Positions 20,760 to 31,314 are shown, numbered from the stretch's first letter. The stretch is 64,000 bases of DNA from Ariolimax columbianus (GCA_036924085.1 JAVGWX010000019.1:22793085-22857084), one strand, 5' to 3'. The notes: generated by a model from the letters alone, not told the origin. Numbers and translations are program-made.

Positions 20760-21490
20760 TGTGTCTTATTTTTCTATATAGTCACAGTGCCTGGCAACAG
20801 ACTTTGTCCACCTGTCCACTAGCTTGTGGATGTCCAACATACTTTTCCCACCTGTCCACTAGCTTGTGGATGTCCAGCACACTTTGTCCACCTGTTCACT
20901 ATCTTGTGGATGTCCAGCACAGTTTGTCTACCTGTCCACTATCTTGTGGGTGTCCAACACACTTTGACCATCTGTCCACTAGCTTATGGATGTCCAACAC
21001 ACTTTGTCCATCTGTCCACTAGCTTATGGATGTTCTCTGCAAAAAGCATTTTGGTGTAACTTTTAACCAATTTTGCAGTGAACCCATTACCTCGTTGTCA
21101 GCTACTTTGGAACCTATCTGCTACATACGTTCATATAACCGAGGTAATCATGGACAATTGTGTGCGAATCATGTTGAAATCTAGAGTTTTTCCATCAATA
21201 CTGACCCGCCTATAGCCACGAGCTAGCTGGTCGATCTGCTGTTTCACGGTGTCAGTTGCCACACTTGTTGGTCTCTCACACCATGGTTCATCAATACATT
21301 TTGCTTTCCGTTTTGAAATCTTTTTACCTATTCAAACACTCTCTTCTGACACAAACTACTGTCTCCATATTGAATCTTCATTCTCCTGTGGATTTCAGAA
21401 TGTTTCACACCTTTAGACCACAAACAAACAAACAAACTATTAACGCCTCGTTTTTCCTCAGTACAGGTTGACAATGGGGCGGCCATGTTG
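20760..21490 (-). pseudogene. Mariner-type transposase: N-terminus and C-terminus only
   Basis: The minus strand from about 21483 reads MAAPLSTCTEEKRGVNSLFV, then CLWSKGVKHSEIHRRMKIQY and GDSSLCQKRVFE. This is the N-terminal helix-turn-helix region of mariner transposases, followed by a decayed linker. Near 21060 it jumps to LQNWLKVTPKCFLQRTS, IHKLVDRWTKC and a terminal CDYIEK, the usual C-terminal end. The catalytic DDD/E domain between them is absent. Compared with full-length mariners of roughly 340-350 residues, less than half remains. Confidence 0.78.
20800..21040. repeat. 40-bp minisatellite grown from mariner C-terminal codons
   Basis: Six units of the form CACACTTTGTCCACCTGTCC plus 20 bp (ACTAGCTTGTGGATGTCCAA). 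In reverse they encode the transposase motif IHKLVDRWTKC, so the seed is identifiable. Units vary at CTAGCTTG/CTATCTTG/CTAGCTTA. Confidence 0.88.
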
Positions 21491-21839
21491 TACACTATAT
21501 TACGCATGCGCATACTGTTCGACCATTACACATAACCCATAAAGAGCAATTTTTTGACCTGAAAAAAAATGTTCTGTTGTACATACTTTTCCATGCACTT
21601 TATAATAAAATTCCTGCCACTCAATGACTGCTCCTCGTGTATGTATATAAATACTACACTTTCAAGTGCCGTCCTTGGAAACAGGCTGCAACCATGCAGT
21701 CTGACTAAGACATTATGGATCAAAGAGGGAGGGCAAACCTAGTTCCAGAAATGTCATGCTGAAATAAATAGATAAATGTGCCGTCATTTACATGGGTAGA
21801 TCCAATATGAAACAGAACGGGACAGATCAAGATTAGAAA

Positions 21840-22420
21840 GATAGATAAGGCAAGGGACCTAGGGGTTTTAATAGATCATACAGGTAAGGTGAGTGAGTAA
21901 GTTTAGGTAGTAGTAAAAAATACAAATGCAATGTTAGGTATAATAAAAAGAAATATTAAACATATGAGCAAGGAAGTGATAGTCAAACTGTATAAAGCAT
22001 TAGTTAGACCTAGATTGGAATACTGTGTACAGGTGTGGAGTCCTTATCATAGAGGGGATATAAACATGCTAGAAAGAATACAATAAAGAGCAACAAAGCT
22101 GATAGTGGGATTCCAGAATTACAGTTATGAGGAAAGACTCAGAAAAACCGGCCCACAGTGTCTAGAAGAGAAAAGAATTCATGGTGACAATACAGGTTTA
22201 TAAGATGATCAGAGGAATGGGTAAATTAGACTATAACAAGTTTTTTTTTAATACAGCCAACCACAAGAACAAGAGGGCAGAGTTACAAATTAACTAAAGA
22301 GAAGTCCAGATTAGATATTGGGAAAGATTTTTTAGTCAGAGAGTGGTGAATGCTTGTAATGCATTGCCAAAGGAAGAAGTGGAGGCAGGGACAGTTAATG
22401 CATTTAAGAATAAACTGGAT
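21840..22420 (+). pseudogene. L-B RT C-terminal remnant
   Basis: Frame shows DLGVLIDHTGKVSE, MLGIIKRNIKHMSKEVIVKL, YKALVRPRLEYCVQVWSPYH, RGDINMLERIQ, ATKLIVGFQNYSYEERL and, after frameshifts, WNALP-like remnants. Stops occur within the first 70 codons and after ERIQ. It is homologous to the minus-strand remnant at 6760-7340 and represents the region after the RT palm. Confidence 0.85.
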
Positions 22421-22455
22421 GCGCATAGCTTTTAGAGCAAGGCAATATACATGAA

Positions 22456-22496
22456 ACTGGTTGTATTCAGACTCTGCAGAGTCTTCTAAACCAGTA
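22456..22496 (+). other. L-B/S4 terminal hairpin
   Basis: ACTGGTT ... AACCAGT forms an outer stem and CAGACTCTGCAGAGTCT an inner palindrome, just before the tail. The same structure ends L-B copies at 9.83, 31.25, 40.93 and 60.4 kb and the S4 SINE at 32.7 kb. In related LINEs such 3' hairpins are what the RT recognises; that role is inferred here. Confidence 0.65.
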
Positions 22497-22539
22497 TAAA
22501 TACGTTAAGTTAAGTTAAGTTAGGTTAAGAAATCAGTTG

Positions 22540-22960
22540 TGCTGGGCTGAGGGGCGCATATATCGCAGGTTCGCTGTAAACTATGACTCAACGTCACAAG
22601 CACCGGTTTCCCGACAAACACCAAAAAAGAAGAATATTGCCTCTCTCTCTATCTGGTCACTCTCCATTCATACTTGAACACTCCTTGCCTTGTTGTACCT
22701 GCACCAGGTAACGAAGTGTTCACAATTAGTAAAGAGAAGATTGTACCCACGATGGCGATGCTTATCCAAGGCCCTCTTCACAACCTCCGCTGCTGGCAAG
22801 GCTCTGGGTAGAAGCGACAATAATCAATATTAGTTCTGTTTGTTGTATTGAAAGCTGTGTTCTTGTCTGCCTTATTTGTTTATTATTTTGTGTGCATAAT
22901 TGTCTGTCTCTGCTGCTGAAGTACACATCTATCTATCTGTCTGTATTACCGGAATTGCAA
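22540..22960. other. No gene recognised; scrap of D2
   Basis: About 40 bp near 22550-22590 (ATATCGCAGGTTCGCTGTAA) resembles the outer end of D2 at 54.40 kb. The remainder is unmatched. Confidence 0.4.
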
Positions 22961-22965
22961 TACTA

Positions 22966-23541
22966 AGAGTTTGTGTCTGTCTGTTTGTCTTTATTAGTTT
23001 GTGTCTGTCTGTTTGTCTTTATTAGTTTGTGTCTGTCTGTTTGTCTTTATTAGTTTGTGTCTGTCTGTTTGTCTTTATTAGTTTGTGTCTGTCTGTTTGT
23101 CTTTATTAGTTTGTGTCTGTCTGTTTGTCTTTATTAGTTTGTGTCTGTCTGTTTGTCTTTATTAGTTTGTGTCTGTGTCTGTCTGTTTGTCTTTATTAGT
23201 TTGTGTCTGTCTGTTTGTCTTTATTAGTTTGTGTCTGTCTGTTTGTCTTTATTAGTTTGTGTCTGTCTGTTTGTCTTTATTAGTTTGTGTCTGTCTGTTT
23301 GTCTTTATTAGTTTGTGTCTGTCTGTTTGTCTTTATTAGTTTGTGTCTGTCTGTTTGTCTTTATTAGTTTGTGTCTGTCTGTTTGTCTTTATTAGTTTGT
23401 GTCTGTCTGTTTGTCTTTATTAGTTTGTGTCTGTCTGTTTGTCTTTATTAGTTTGTGTCTGTCTGTTTGTCTTTATTAGTTTGTGTCTGTCTGTTTGTCT
23501 TTATTAGTTTGTGTCTGTCTGTTTGTCTTTATTAGTTTGTG
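22966..23541. repeat. 28-bp minisatellite, about 20 units
   Basis: Almost perfectly homogeneous units TTTGTGTCTGTCTGTTTGTC plus TTTATTAG. One unit near 23170 carries an extra GTGTCT. The uniformity suggests very recent expansion. Confidence 0.97.
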
Positions 23542-23689
23542 TTCTGTTTTTCCTGCTTGTAATTCTTGTTTTTTTTTCTTTTTCTTCTTCTTTTTTTTCT
23601 TCTATTTATTTAATCATCGTTAGGTTCTACCTTATCTTCCTAGCTCCCCCCCCCCTCCTTTAGCAGACACTGACAGCAGCGATGACGTG

Positions 23690-23885
23690 TTAGATCTAGG
23701 CCACTTCTTGTCAATGACGTGAGCTGGTCTGTTCTCTTCCTCACTTCATTTCATCACATCAGTAAGTCAGGTACCAATTGTTTAGATCTGGGTCAGCTGG
23801 AGCATTCCGGTAACAGGAATTGAACCCAATGTCTTAACATCAAAAGCAAGTGCTCTATCACTATGCTAATCAGACGCTACGAGAA
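23690..23885 (-). repeat. S3 tRNA-like SINE copy
   Basis: The minus strand has an A-box-like TAGCATAGTGATAGAGCA and a B box GGGTTCAATTCC about 45 bp later, then a body including GGTACCTGACTTACTG. The body recurs at 27720-27800. Pol III promoter function is inferred from the boxes. Confidence 0.65.
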
Positions 23886-23944
23886 CCGAGTTTAGAACAA
23901 TAGTGACTAAGCCCATCACGTAGCATACCCTTTGCATAACGTCG

Positions 23945-24640
23945 CTCCCATCACAGCCTGACTAAAAGAAACTCTATCTCTTGCCAAATCTCCAGCCTGC
24001 TCTAGAGTCATGCCCAATCATTCCTTGACATCTTGGTGCCATCGCTTTCTTGGTCTGCCTCTGCCTCTCTTGTCTAGCACCAGACCTGCCATTACCGTTC
24101 TATAAAGACCGTTGTGTCTTTTGATGTGGCCAAAATATTTTAATTTTCTGTTCATGATGGAATTTATGAACCAGTTCTCCTCTATGTCCAACTCTTGTCA
24201 AATGTCTGCATTTTTTTAAATTTTCGGTCCATGTTATTTCAAGGACTTTTCTATAACATTTGTACTCGAAGGACTCGATTTTCTTCCTCAAGGTTTGGGT
24301 GACTGTCCATGCTTCACAACCATATACTGCCATAGGAAAAACGCAAGTTTTCAAGATGTTCACGTTTGTTTGTTTGCTGGTATTCTGTCATGGTTTCCTC
24401 AGGTTGTTTAGCAGCCTCCACATTGCCAATCTCCTTCTGATTACCTTTGAGCAGCCTCCACATTGCCAATCTCCTTCTGATTACCTTTGAGCAGCCTCCA
24501 CATTGCCAATCTCCTTCTGATTACCTTTGAGCAGCCTCCACATTGCCAATCTCCTTCTGATTACCTTTGAGCAGCCTCCATTGTTGTCAATTCTGTAGGC
24601 CTGATACTAAAAGTTTGTGACGTGTTCTATTTTGACTAAG
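23945..24640 (-). pseudogene. Non-LTR RT fragment with internal minisatellite
   Basis: The minus strand reads VKIEHVTNF (near 24630), SKVIRRRLAMWRL (repeated in tandem), LRKPWQNTSKQTN, VNILKTCVFPMAVYGCEAWT, LRKKIESFEYKCYRKVLEIT, KIKIFWPHQKTQ and, after a frameshift, LVLDKRGRGRPRKRWHQDV. This is the RT thumb and downstream region of an RTE/CR1-like LINE. A TGA at about 23995 replaces the expected Trp. A 40-bp tandem expansion occupies 24410-24580. Confidence 0.82.
24410..24582. repeat. 40-bp minisatellite inside an RT reading frame, 4.3 units
   Basis: Perfect units GCAGCCTCCACATTGCCAAT plus CTCCTTCTGATTACCTTTGA. In reverse, one unit encodes SKVIRRRLAMWRL, a normal part of the flanking RT frame. 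Since 40 is not a multiple of three, the expansion destroyed the frame. Confidence 0.93.
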
Positions 24641-24649
24641 TAAGTAAGT

Positions 24650-24975
24650 GTTGTTGTTGTTGTTGTTTGCGAATGCCCACAGTAAGTAGGTCACTCTTTT
24701 GTGCGCCCTGAAAAGGATGTTAAGTGACGGGTTGCAGTAACTTTCCTCACATCTCGAACCTGCTGATGAACGTGAACTGGAGTCCTCCAGGCGGTTGTGC
24801 TATGCTTTGCTTCATCTGCGTGTCGCTCACTACTACGTGGATCACGTCGATCCCTCACCTTGTTAGACAGGCTGTCTTGAGAACACCCGATTACCAGAGA
24901 GGGCTACCAGGAAGCCGAGGTGAGGGTCTTGACCAGTATATTTTGCCTGACCCTGACTGACATGTCTGCCCAGAT
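24650..24975 (+). repeat. D1 dispersed repeat copy
   Basis: (TTG)n, then GCGAATGCCCACAGTAAGTA, CTCTTTTGTGCGCCCTGAAA, CTCCAGGCGGTTGTGCTATG and TTTTGCCTGACCCTGACTGA. It is one of the more complete copies and runs into an S1 SINE fragment at 24976. Confidence 0.82.
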
Positions 24976-25065
24976 TCTTTTTTTTTGGTTTTTTTGTTCG
25001 CTTTATTTTTCTAATTCCCAGGCTGGTGTGCGTTGCACTGTGGTTTTTATTAATGCTGTCAGTAT
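24976..25065 (-). repeat. S1 SINE 3' fragment
   Basis: Plus-strand TTTTTTGTTCGCTTTATTTTTC and GTGTGCGTTGCACTGTGGTT are the reverse of the S1 3' end seen at 40.45 kb. The tRNA-like head is absent (5' truncation). Confidence 0.7.
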
Positions 25066-25334
25066 ACAAAAGACGTGTATGCACATCTGGATATGCTAAT
25101 CAATGCGAGAACATATTTGTTACAATTGGTCCAAAGAAATGCAAATACAATTTAATTACACAATGGAGACAGAGAGGCATGTCTTTGCAAGGGCAATACA
25201 AAGATTTTAACAGACCAAGAATAATCTAGTCCAGCGGTTTTCAAAGTTAGCTTCTCTGAGTCTTGGAACTCAAGACCTCGTGTGAAACAAAAGTCATACA
25301 TTTAGAATTACTGGTTGACTGAATCATGTGATAA

Positions 25335-26365
25335 AGGTTTGCAAACCTTTATGAACAGGCGACAAGCGCAGTCACGGTAAAGGGAACGCTAGGCGATTGG
25401 TTCCGTACGACGGTGGGTGTGTGACAGGGATGTATACTCTCCCCAACATTCTTCAATATATTCTTGGAGAGAATAATGGAGACGACCTTAAAAAGACATG
25501 TTGGCAAGTTTAAAATAGGTGACAGGCTTATCACAAACTTCCGATTTGCTGATGATATTAATCTATTGGCAGGAGCAGAAAGGGAACTCCAGGAGTTAAT
25601 TGGTAGATGGGATAGAGCGGCTCTGAGTTTTGGTATGGAAATAAATGCAGATAAAACAAAGCTCTTGACCGATAACATAGCAGGGCTTAAATCTGTAATA
25701 GAGGCAAATGGGCAGGAACTTGAGGTGGTAAAACGTTTCAAATATCTGGGATCATTGATCAGTGAAGAGGGATCGAAGCCAGAGGTAATTGCAAGAATAG
25801 CACAAACAACAGCGGCGCTGACTAGGCTGCAACCTGTATGGCAAGACAAGCGGCTCGGCCTCGGCATAAAAGTTAGACTAATGCGCTATTTGGTGCTGTC
25901 AATATTTATGTATGCCTGCGAGGCCTGGACCATTACAGCAGATATCCAGGGCAGAATACATGCAATGGACATGAGGTGCTATAGAACACTCCTAAATGTT
26001 ACATATAAAGATCGTGTCACGAACGTAGAAATCCATCAGAGAGTTGAAGACGCTATTGGTCCTTTTGAAGATCTGTTCACAGCCATCAAAAGACGAAAGA
26101 TGGCCTGGTGTGGGCTCGTCGCGGGGTCCAACGGAATTACCAACTCGATACTCTTTGGTTCCGTACCAGGGCAGAGAGGGCGAGGACGTCCAAGGAAGAG
26201 ATGGGTGGACAACATCACTGAGTGGTCAGGCCTTCGTCCCGGTGAGATACGTCAGGCGACGACAGACAGAGAGGGTAGACGTGGGTTTTGGGGGTGTCTT
26301 CATGTGTGCCCCAACGACCTGATGGGTTACGGGATGAACTGAGCTGAATTGAATCATTTGATTAT
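25335..26365 (+). mobile_element. L-C RTE-like LINE, 3' half
   Basis: 5'-truncated RTE-type LINE. It ends GGATGAACTGAGCTGAATTGAA, a degenerate pentamer tail like the GAACTGAACTGAACTGA tail at 44.47 kb. The coding region is described separately. No target duplication could be assigned confidently. Confidence 0.82.
25340..26342 (+). pseudogene. L-C RT C-terminal half with one internal TGA
   Basis: Reads LYEQATSAVTVKGTLGDWFR, TTVGV, then a TGA at 25421 where QGCILSPTFF-type block B normally has Arg, then QGCILSPTFFNIFLERIM. From there the frame is open for 292 codons: catalytic FADDINLLAG, GMEINADKTKLL, FKYLGSLISEEG, SIFMYACEAWTITADIQGRI, MRCYRTLLNVTYKDRVTN, AWCGLV and GRGRPRKRWVDNITEWSGLR. The active-site Asp pair is kept. 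The organisation matches RTE-clade LINEs. The single premature stop suggests moderate age. Confidence 0.87.
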
Positions 26366-26404
26366 TCTTGTGTCAACTTTCTTCTTCATTTCAAGTTTCT
26401 AGCT

Positions 26405-26805
26405 TGTGTTTTTTATTGTTATTGTTGTTGATGTTGTTGTTGTTGTTGTTGCTGTTGTTGTTGTTGTTGTTGTTGAATGCCTACAAGGAGTAGGATCATT
26501 CTATTGTGCGCTCTAAAAAGGACGCTACGTGGCGGGTTGTAGTAGTTTTCTTCACATCCCGAGCATGCTGATGAATGTGGATCGCGGTCCTCCAGGCGGT
26601 TGTGCTTTGCTTCGCGTCATCCGCGTGGCGCTCAGTACTACGGGGATCACACCGATCCACATCTCCCAAATCAGCTGCTTTGAAAATAACATGTTTTCAT
26701 TCAAGAGAAATTGTGGTCTTGGTCAGTGTAGTCTACCTGCCCCTGACGTCACGTTCTGGTCAGGGCCTGACTGGACTGGTGTCTCAGTGCTCCCTGTTCC
26801 TAGGT
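26405..26805 (+). repeat. D1 dispersed repeat copy
   Basis: (TTG)n of about 70 bp at 26408-26476, then AATGCCTACAAGGAGTAGGA and the D1 markers CTCCAGGCGGTTGTGC and CGCTCAGTACTACGGGGATC. The 3' part is diverged and runs into a minisatellite. Confidence 0.8.
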
Positions 26806-27090
26806 AAAGTAAGTTATTTGTAAGGTAAAGTAAGTTATTTGTAAAGTAAGTTATTTGTAAGGTACAGTAAGTTATTTGTAAGGTAAAATAAGTTATTTGT
26901 AGGGTAAAGTAAGTTATTTGAAGGGTAAAGTAAGTTATTTGTAAGGTAAAGTAAGTTATTTGTAAGGTAAAGTAAGTTATTTGTAGGGTAAAGTAAGTTA
27001 TTTGTAAGGTAAAGTAAGTTATTTGTAAGATAAAGTAGGTTATTTGTAAGGTAAAGTAAGTTTTTGTAAAGTAAATTATTTGTAAAGTAA
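26806..27090. repeat. 21-bp minisatellite, about 13 units
   Basis: Units AAGGTAAAGTAAGTTATTTG plus T repeat at 21 bp with occasional AAGG/AGGG changes and short units. Confidence 0.94.
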
Positions 27091-27490
27091 AGTATGTTAT
27101 GAGGAAAGACTCAGAAAAACTGACCTACAGTGTTTAGAAAAAAGAAGAATTCGTGGTGACTTAATACAGGTGTATAAGATAATCAAAGGAATGGATAAAT
27201 TAGATTATACTAAGTTTTCAAAATACAGCCGGTGGCAGAAACAAAAGGATACAGCAACACATTGGTTTAAGAAAGGCCCAGATTAGATACCATAAAATAC
27301 TTTAGTCAGAGAGTGTTGAATGCCTGGAATGCATTGCCACAGGAAATGGTGGAGGCAGTGTCAATTAATGCATTGAAGAATAGAGTTGATGCGCATACTT
27401 TTTTTTAGATCAAATGAATGTAAAATAAACTGGCTGTGCACATCCATGTTGTGTATAGACGTTTCAGAGTCTTCTAATGCAGTATAAAGA
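27090..27490 (+). mobile_element. L-B LINE 3' fragment
   Basis: Begins TATGAGGAAAGACTCAGAAA (YEERLRK in the L-B frame) and ends with a diverged terminal hairpin region (TTTCAGAGTCTTCTAATGCA) followed by GA-rich sequence instead of the usual tail. Confidence 0.78.
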
Positions 27491-27570
27491 GAGAAAGAGA
27501 GAATGAAAAAGAGATAGAGAGGTAGAGAGAGGGAGAGAGAGAGAGAGAGAGGGAGATAGAGTATACAGAG
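27490..27570. repeat. GA-rich microsatellite
   Basis: Interrupted (GA)n and (GAGG)n directly after the L-B fragment. Confidence 0.85.
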
Positions 27571-27719
27571 ATAGAGATGTACACTGTTTTAGCGTTTTAT
27601 GGGTAGAGCAGTTAAAGAAGATGTACGATGATGATGATAAAAGGCCAAAGTAATCTCGTGGTAGTCACTGCTGTCTAGGATGAAGTGTTAGAGACTTCTC
27701 TGTACCAGGCCACATCTTT

Positions 27720-27806
27720 TTATGAGCTGCGATGAACAGCTCCCTTACTCGACACATTTTATACACTGGCAGTAAGCCAGGTACCAATTTACAACTGAAC
27801 CGTTTT
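27720..27806 (-). repeat. S3 SINE fragment interrupted by L-A
   Basis: CAGTAAGCCAGGTACCAATT matches the S3 body at 23.76 kb. The sequence is broken at 27820 by the L-A insertion. Confidence 0.55.
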
Positions 27807-27819
27807 GATATCAGGGATC

Positions 27820-29341
27820 CAAATTCCTGCAGCCAAACGACAACCCAACCTATCTGGCAGTCACATTTGATCGGCGCATGACATGGAAAAGTCAGATTGA
27901 GAGAAACCGAATAAGAGCCAGAGAAAGAATGGCAATCATGAGGAAACTAGCTGGCACAAGCTGGGGAGCAGACGAATGCATACTAAAGACACTGTACACT
28001 GGAAGAGTGAGACCAGTTCTCGAGTATGGCATTGCGGCATGGACAACAGCAGCAAAGGCGAACTTCGATAAAGTTAGCAAACTTCAAAACCAAGCCATGA
28101 GAGTTATAACAGGAGGCATGAAGTCAACGCCAATTGTAGAACTTTAAAAGATTACAAAACTGCAATCCATGACCGATAGAAGAGACTGCAGAGCCCAGCT
28201 GCAGTCAGAGAAACTCCGAAGACTGACTGACCATCCAATGCACCAGAGACTAAACAATTTGGGAAATGGAAAACTAAAGCGGAGAAACTTTGCAGAAATA
28301 GCCAAAGCAAAGATGCACGAAGATCCCATAAACGCACTAACAACACCAAAACCCATCACTACTGTACGAAAACCTACCTGGAGGCAGGATATATTTCCAG
28401 AGGTGGTAGAAAATATACCAGGTATTGTAAACAAAAACTGCCAGACTGAAAAATAAAGGAGAGATACTACCCTAAGCTTCATATCGAAAAGCTACCCAAG
28501 CATGGACTGGACCCATGCATACACCGACGGTTCTGTAACAAACACTACACAGAACGGAGGGGCAGGAGCATTCCTGAACCTACCAAATGGCAGACAAATA
28601 ACACTGTCATTCGCTACTGGTAAGTACACAAGCAATTTCAGAGCGGAGGCAGAGGCACTGAGGGCGGCAGTGGAAGAAATGGAGACACACAATGAAAATG
28701 AAAGCCATATAGTCCTGCTTACAGATGCTCTCGTCGTAGTCACAGCGCTAAAAAGCCAGAAAAACACTGAGCTTAATGACTTAAGAGCAGCACTCTGCAA
28801 ACTGTACCAGCAGTCCGCACCAAAAAGGGTAGTGGTACAGTGGGTCCCATCACACTGCAACATCCAAGGAAACGAGGAGGCAGACAGACTGGCAAAAGAA
28901 GGTGCAAGACTACGACAAACAGATACTAGTATGACGTACGAAGAGTCAAAACGGCTTATCAAAGCCAGATACATGACCAAATGGGAAACCGAACATACTG
29001 GTTACACCAAAAACGATGCCTATTACCAGTTGAACCGAAGAGAGCAGGTCGTTGTCTTCAGACTTCGCACTGGCCACAATAGACTGAGGTACCACCTATT
29101 CAACAAACTGAAGATAGGTGGTACCGACGAATGCCCGTGTGGTACTGGTAAAATGACCGCTGAACATCTGCTGCAGAACTGCCCGACATACGAGGATCAG
29201 AGAGAGCAGATGTGGCCATCACCAGTGGAACTGCAAGACAAGCTCTATGGCAGTGGCGACAGCCTCAGGATGACCGCCGCTTTTTTTCGAAAAAATAATG
29301 GTTACTGTCTGACTGCGTACGAAGAAGAAGAAGAAGAAGAA
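27820..29341 (+). mobile_element. L-A retrotransposon, 5'-truncated, 13-bp target duplication
   Basis: A 1.5-kb plus-strand L-A copy. A perfect duplication GATATCAGGGATC lies at 27807-27819 and 29342-29354. The (GAA)n tail is at about 29322-29341. Truncated in the RT downstream of the FADD box. Confidence 0.95.
27850..29310 (+). pseudogene. L-A RT thumb plus RNase H remnant
   Basis: Frame begins near YLAVTFDRRMTW. It has a TAA at 28146-28148 (VEL, stop, KITKLQ) and another at about 28454 (NCQTEK, stop). It then stays open through a complete RNase H: WTHAYTDGSV, AEAEALRAAV, TDALVVV and QWVPSHCNIQGNEEADRLA, then CPCGTG...EHLLQNCP. Near 29281 one extra T in a T run shifts the frame, so the open frame overruns the natural end into tail and microsatellite as poly-Glu. 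Residues after that point are not L-A protein. Confidence 0.9.
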
Positions 29342-29384
29342 GATATCAGGGATCGATATACTTTCTCTCTATCTCCCCCTATCT

Positions 29385-29447
29385 ATCCATCCATCCATCC
29401 ATCCATCCATCCACCCACCGATCCGTCCATCCATCCATCCATCTATA

Positions 29448-29526
<79 letters not shown>
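29385..29526. repeat. (CATC)n and (TATC)n microsatellites
   Basis: Two adjoining tetramer tracts: CATC-rich at 29387-29442, then nearly pure TATC to 29525. Confidence 0.95.
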
Positions 29527-29544
29527 AAATCTGGCAAAGATGGC

Positions 29545-29850
29545 GCCGTAACTGGCTGCCGCCAGACCACGGATTTGCTTGGAATTCACACTAGTCGACG
29601 ACTTACACTTGTGTTCACGGATACGTGGAGTTTTTTTCCGTCTGGAATTGTTATTTCGTTCTTTTTTTGTGATTTCTTCCATCCGTTTATCCTGGTCTGG
29701 ACGCCGGCTGAATGGCGCTACGCTTAAACTAGTTATACCTGTGTTGTATCTCACGGGTTAGCTCTGCCGGTTCACCTTCACGAATATGGCGTGTGGGAAT
29801 TTTAGATGCTACTATGATGAACTGAATACAGCTGGGGAGAGATGCCAGAC
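29545..29850 (+). repeat. R4 block with candidate ORF start
   Basis: Matches 13745-13915 and, reversed, 42690-43010. At 29787 it reaches ATGGCGTGTGGGAATTTTAG (MACGNFRCYYDELN), aligned with the start MKFRHYYNGLG at 42.73 kb. Shared sequence continuing into an ATG suggests a retrotransposon 5' UTR plus first codons. Confidence 0.55.
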
Positions 29851-29899
29851 CCATTCACACGCTGAGTTTTGTCCATACAACCTCTTGTGGTTATCGAAA

Positions 29900-30215
29900 A
29901 GGCACGACAAACTGCGTTAGATGCCTTCCCACCTTTCTACCGTGCGGGTTACATGTTTACGGAAAGGCTTCGGGGGTAACCCTAAGGCAAAATCTGCATC
30001 CTATGCTATCTCCAGTCGTCTCGATGAATGTCTTGCCACTGGCAAAAGGTAGCTTAGGCTCTGTGAGTGAGGTTGACAAAAGGCGCAGTTACTTCCTCAC
30101 TTTAATCCAAATCTCCGCGCAAGTCACCCATTTCAGCGGACACAGCAAGAGATACGACTGTCCACACGGCTGAACAAAGAGAGTGGTCTTCATCACTTGT
30201 GATGGACAAACTATC
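29900..30215 (+). repeat. S2-type SINE body with LINE-like 3' end
   Basis: 30000-30115 matches the S2 body at 13.2 kb (CTCCAGTCGTCTCGATGAAT, TTAATCCAAAT). The end (GAGTGGTCTTCATCACTTGT, GATGGACAAA) matches the 3' end after the zinc-finger LINE fragment at 51.82 kb, which hints at shared retrotransposition machinery. Confidence 0.5.
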
Positions 30216-30496
30216 ATCTATATATCTATCTTTATGTATCTCTCTCTCTCTCTTTCTTCGTTAACCTTCTTGCTTCAATGTACTTGCAACATTCAGTCCA
30301 GAACCCAAATAAAGGTCCCAAAAGCATAAACTGGAAGTATAATCCAGAACATTTCAACATTCTCCGTCCACTGAAGGGACAACATACATTCATAGACGAG
30401 TAAAACTCACGTACAACATCACAGACTGGCAAGCTACTGACCGTAAGGACATCCACCGAACATGTAATGACATAATTGGCTACACTTCATGCTATC

Positions 30497-31125
30497 AGTG
30501 GGGAGATGCAGGTCTCATTCTTGGGTCAGATGTGTTTCTGAGGTTCTTGTCAGTCCATGCTGGTATAGGATACTTGAATGTATCCTTCCACTGATTCCGT
30601 GAAGCGGCGTGGGGAGATGCAGGTCTCATTCTTGGGTCAGATGTGTTGCTTTGGTTCTTGTCAGTCCATGCTGGTATAGGATACTTGACTTTATCATTCC
30701 ACTGATGCCGTGAAGCGGCGTGGGGAGATGCAGGTCTCATTCTTGGGTCAGATGTGTTGCTTTGGTTCTTGTCAGTCCATGCTGGTATAGGATACTTGAC
30801 TTTATCATTCCACTGATGCCGTGAAGCGGCGTGGGGAGATGCAGGTCTATGCTTGGGTCAGATGTGTTTCTGTGGTTCTTGTCAGTCCATGCTGGTATAG
30901 GATACTTGACTGTATCATTCCACTGATGCCGTGAAGCGGCGTGGGGCAAAGCAGGTCTCGCTCTTAGGCCACATGTGTTGCTGTGGTTGTTATGCGAGCC
31001 GATGCTGGTATAGGATTCTTTACTTTATCCTTCCACGGATGCCATAAAGCGTCGTGGGAAAATGAAGGTCTAGCTCTTTCGTCATATATGTTGCTGTGGC
31101 TGTTTGGAGCCTATGCTGGTATATG
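30497..31125. repeat. About 111-bp tandem repeat, 5 to 6 units
   Basis: Units starting GGGGAGATGCAGGTCTCATT and containing GTCAGTCCATGCTGGTATAG and GATGCCGTGAAGCGGCG. Spacing is 110-113 bp. The first four are close, and units after 30943 decay rapidly. Confidence 0.92.
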
Positions 31126-31204
31126 ATGTCTTCGATGTTTTCCAACTTACTTTATGTCTAAGTGTGTATTCTTGGTTGCATGTTGTTCCCAAACTTTTTC
31201 TTAC

Positions 31205-31312
31205 CTCATTTAGATCAAGTGAAAGTAAAAGAATCTGGTTGTATACGGGCTCAACAGTGTCTTCTAAACCAGTTTAAAGATGTTAAGTTTACGTTAAGTT
31301 ATTTCTCAGGCT
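31205..31312 (+). mobile_element. L-B LINE 3' end
   Basis: Only about 100 bp: CTGGTTGTATACGGGCTCAA, CAGTGTCTTCTAAACCAGTT and a pentamer tail TTAAGTTTACGTTAAGTT. It is a strongly 5'-truncated copy. Confidence 0.75.
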
Positions 31313-31314
31313 CT

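Larger units (their letters stand above)
20690..21640 (-). mobile_element. Mariner-like element, internally deleted
   Basis: The ends share an inverted motif. CAGTCATTAAGCAACAGCAA lies at 20696; read from the right, CAGTCATTGAGTGGCAGGAA ends near 21627. TA dinucleotides abut both ends. Inside, the transposase start lies at the right and its stop at the left. The catalytic core is missing, and a 40-bp minisatellite occupies the C-terminal end. Confidence 0.75.
21770..22530 (+). mobile_element. L-B LINE 3' portion with (TTAAG)n tail
   Basis: Plus-strand L-B copy: coding remnant, 3' UTR, terminal hairpin and pentamer tail TTAAGTTAAGTTAAGTTAGG at 22505-22530. It is the cleanest L-B 3' end in the window. 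Confidence 0.87.
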
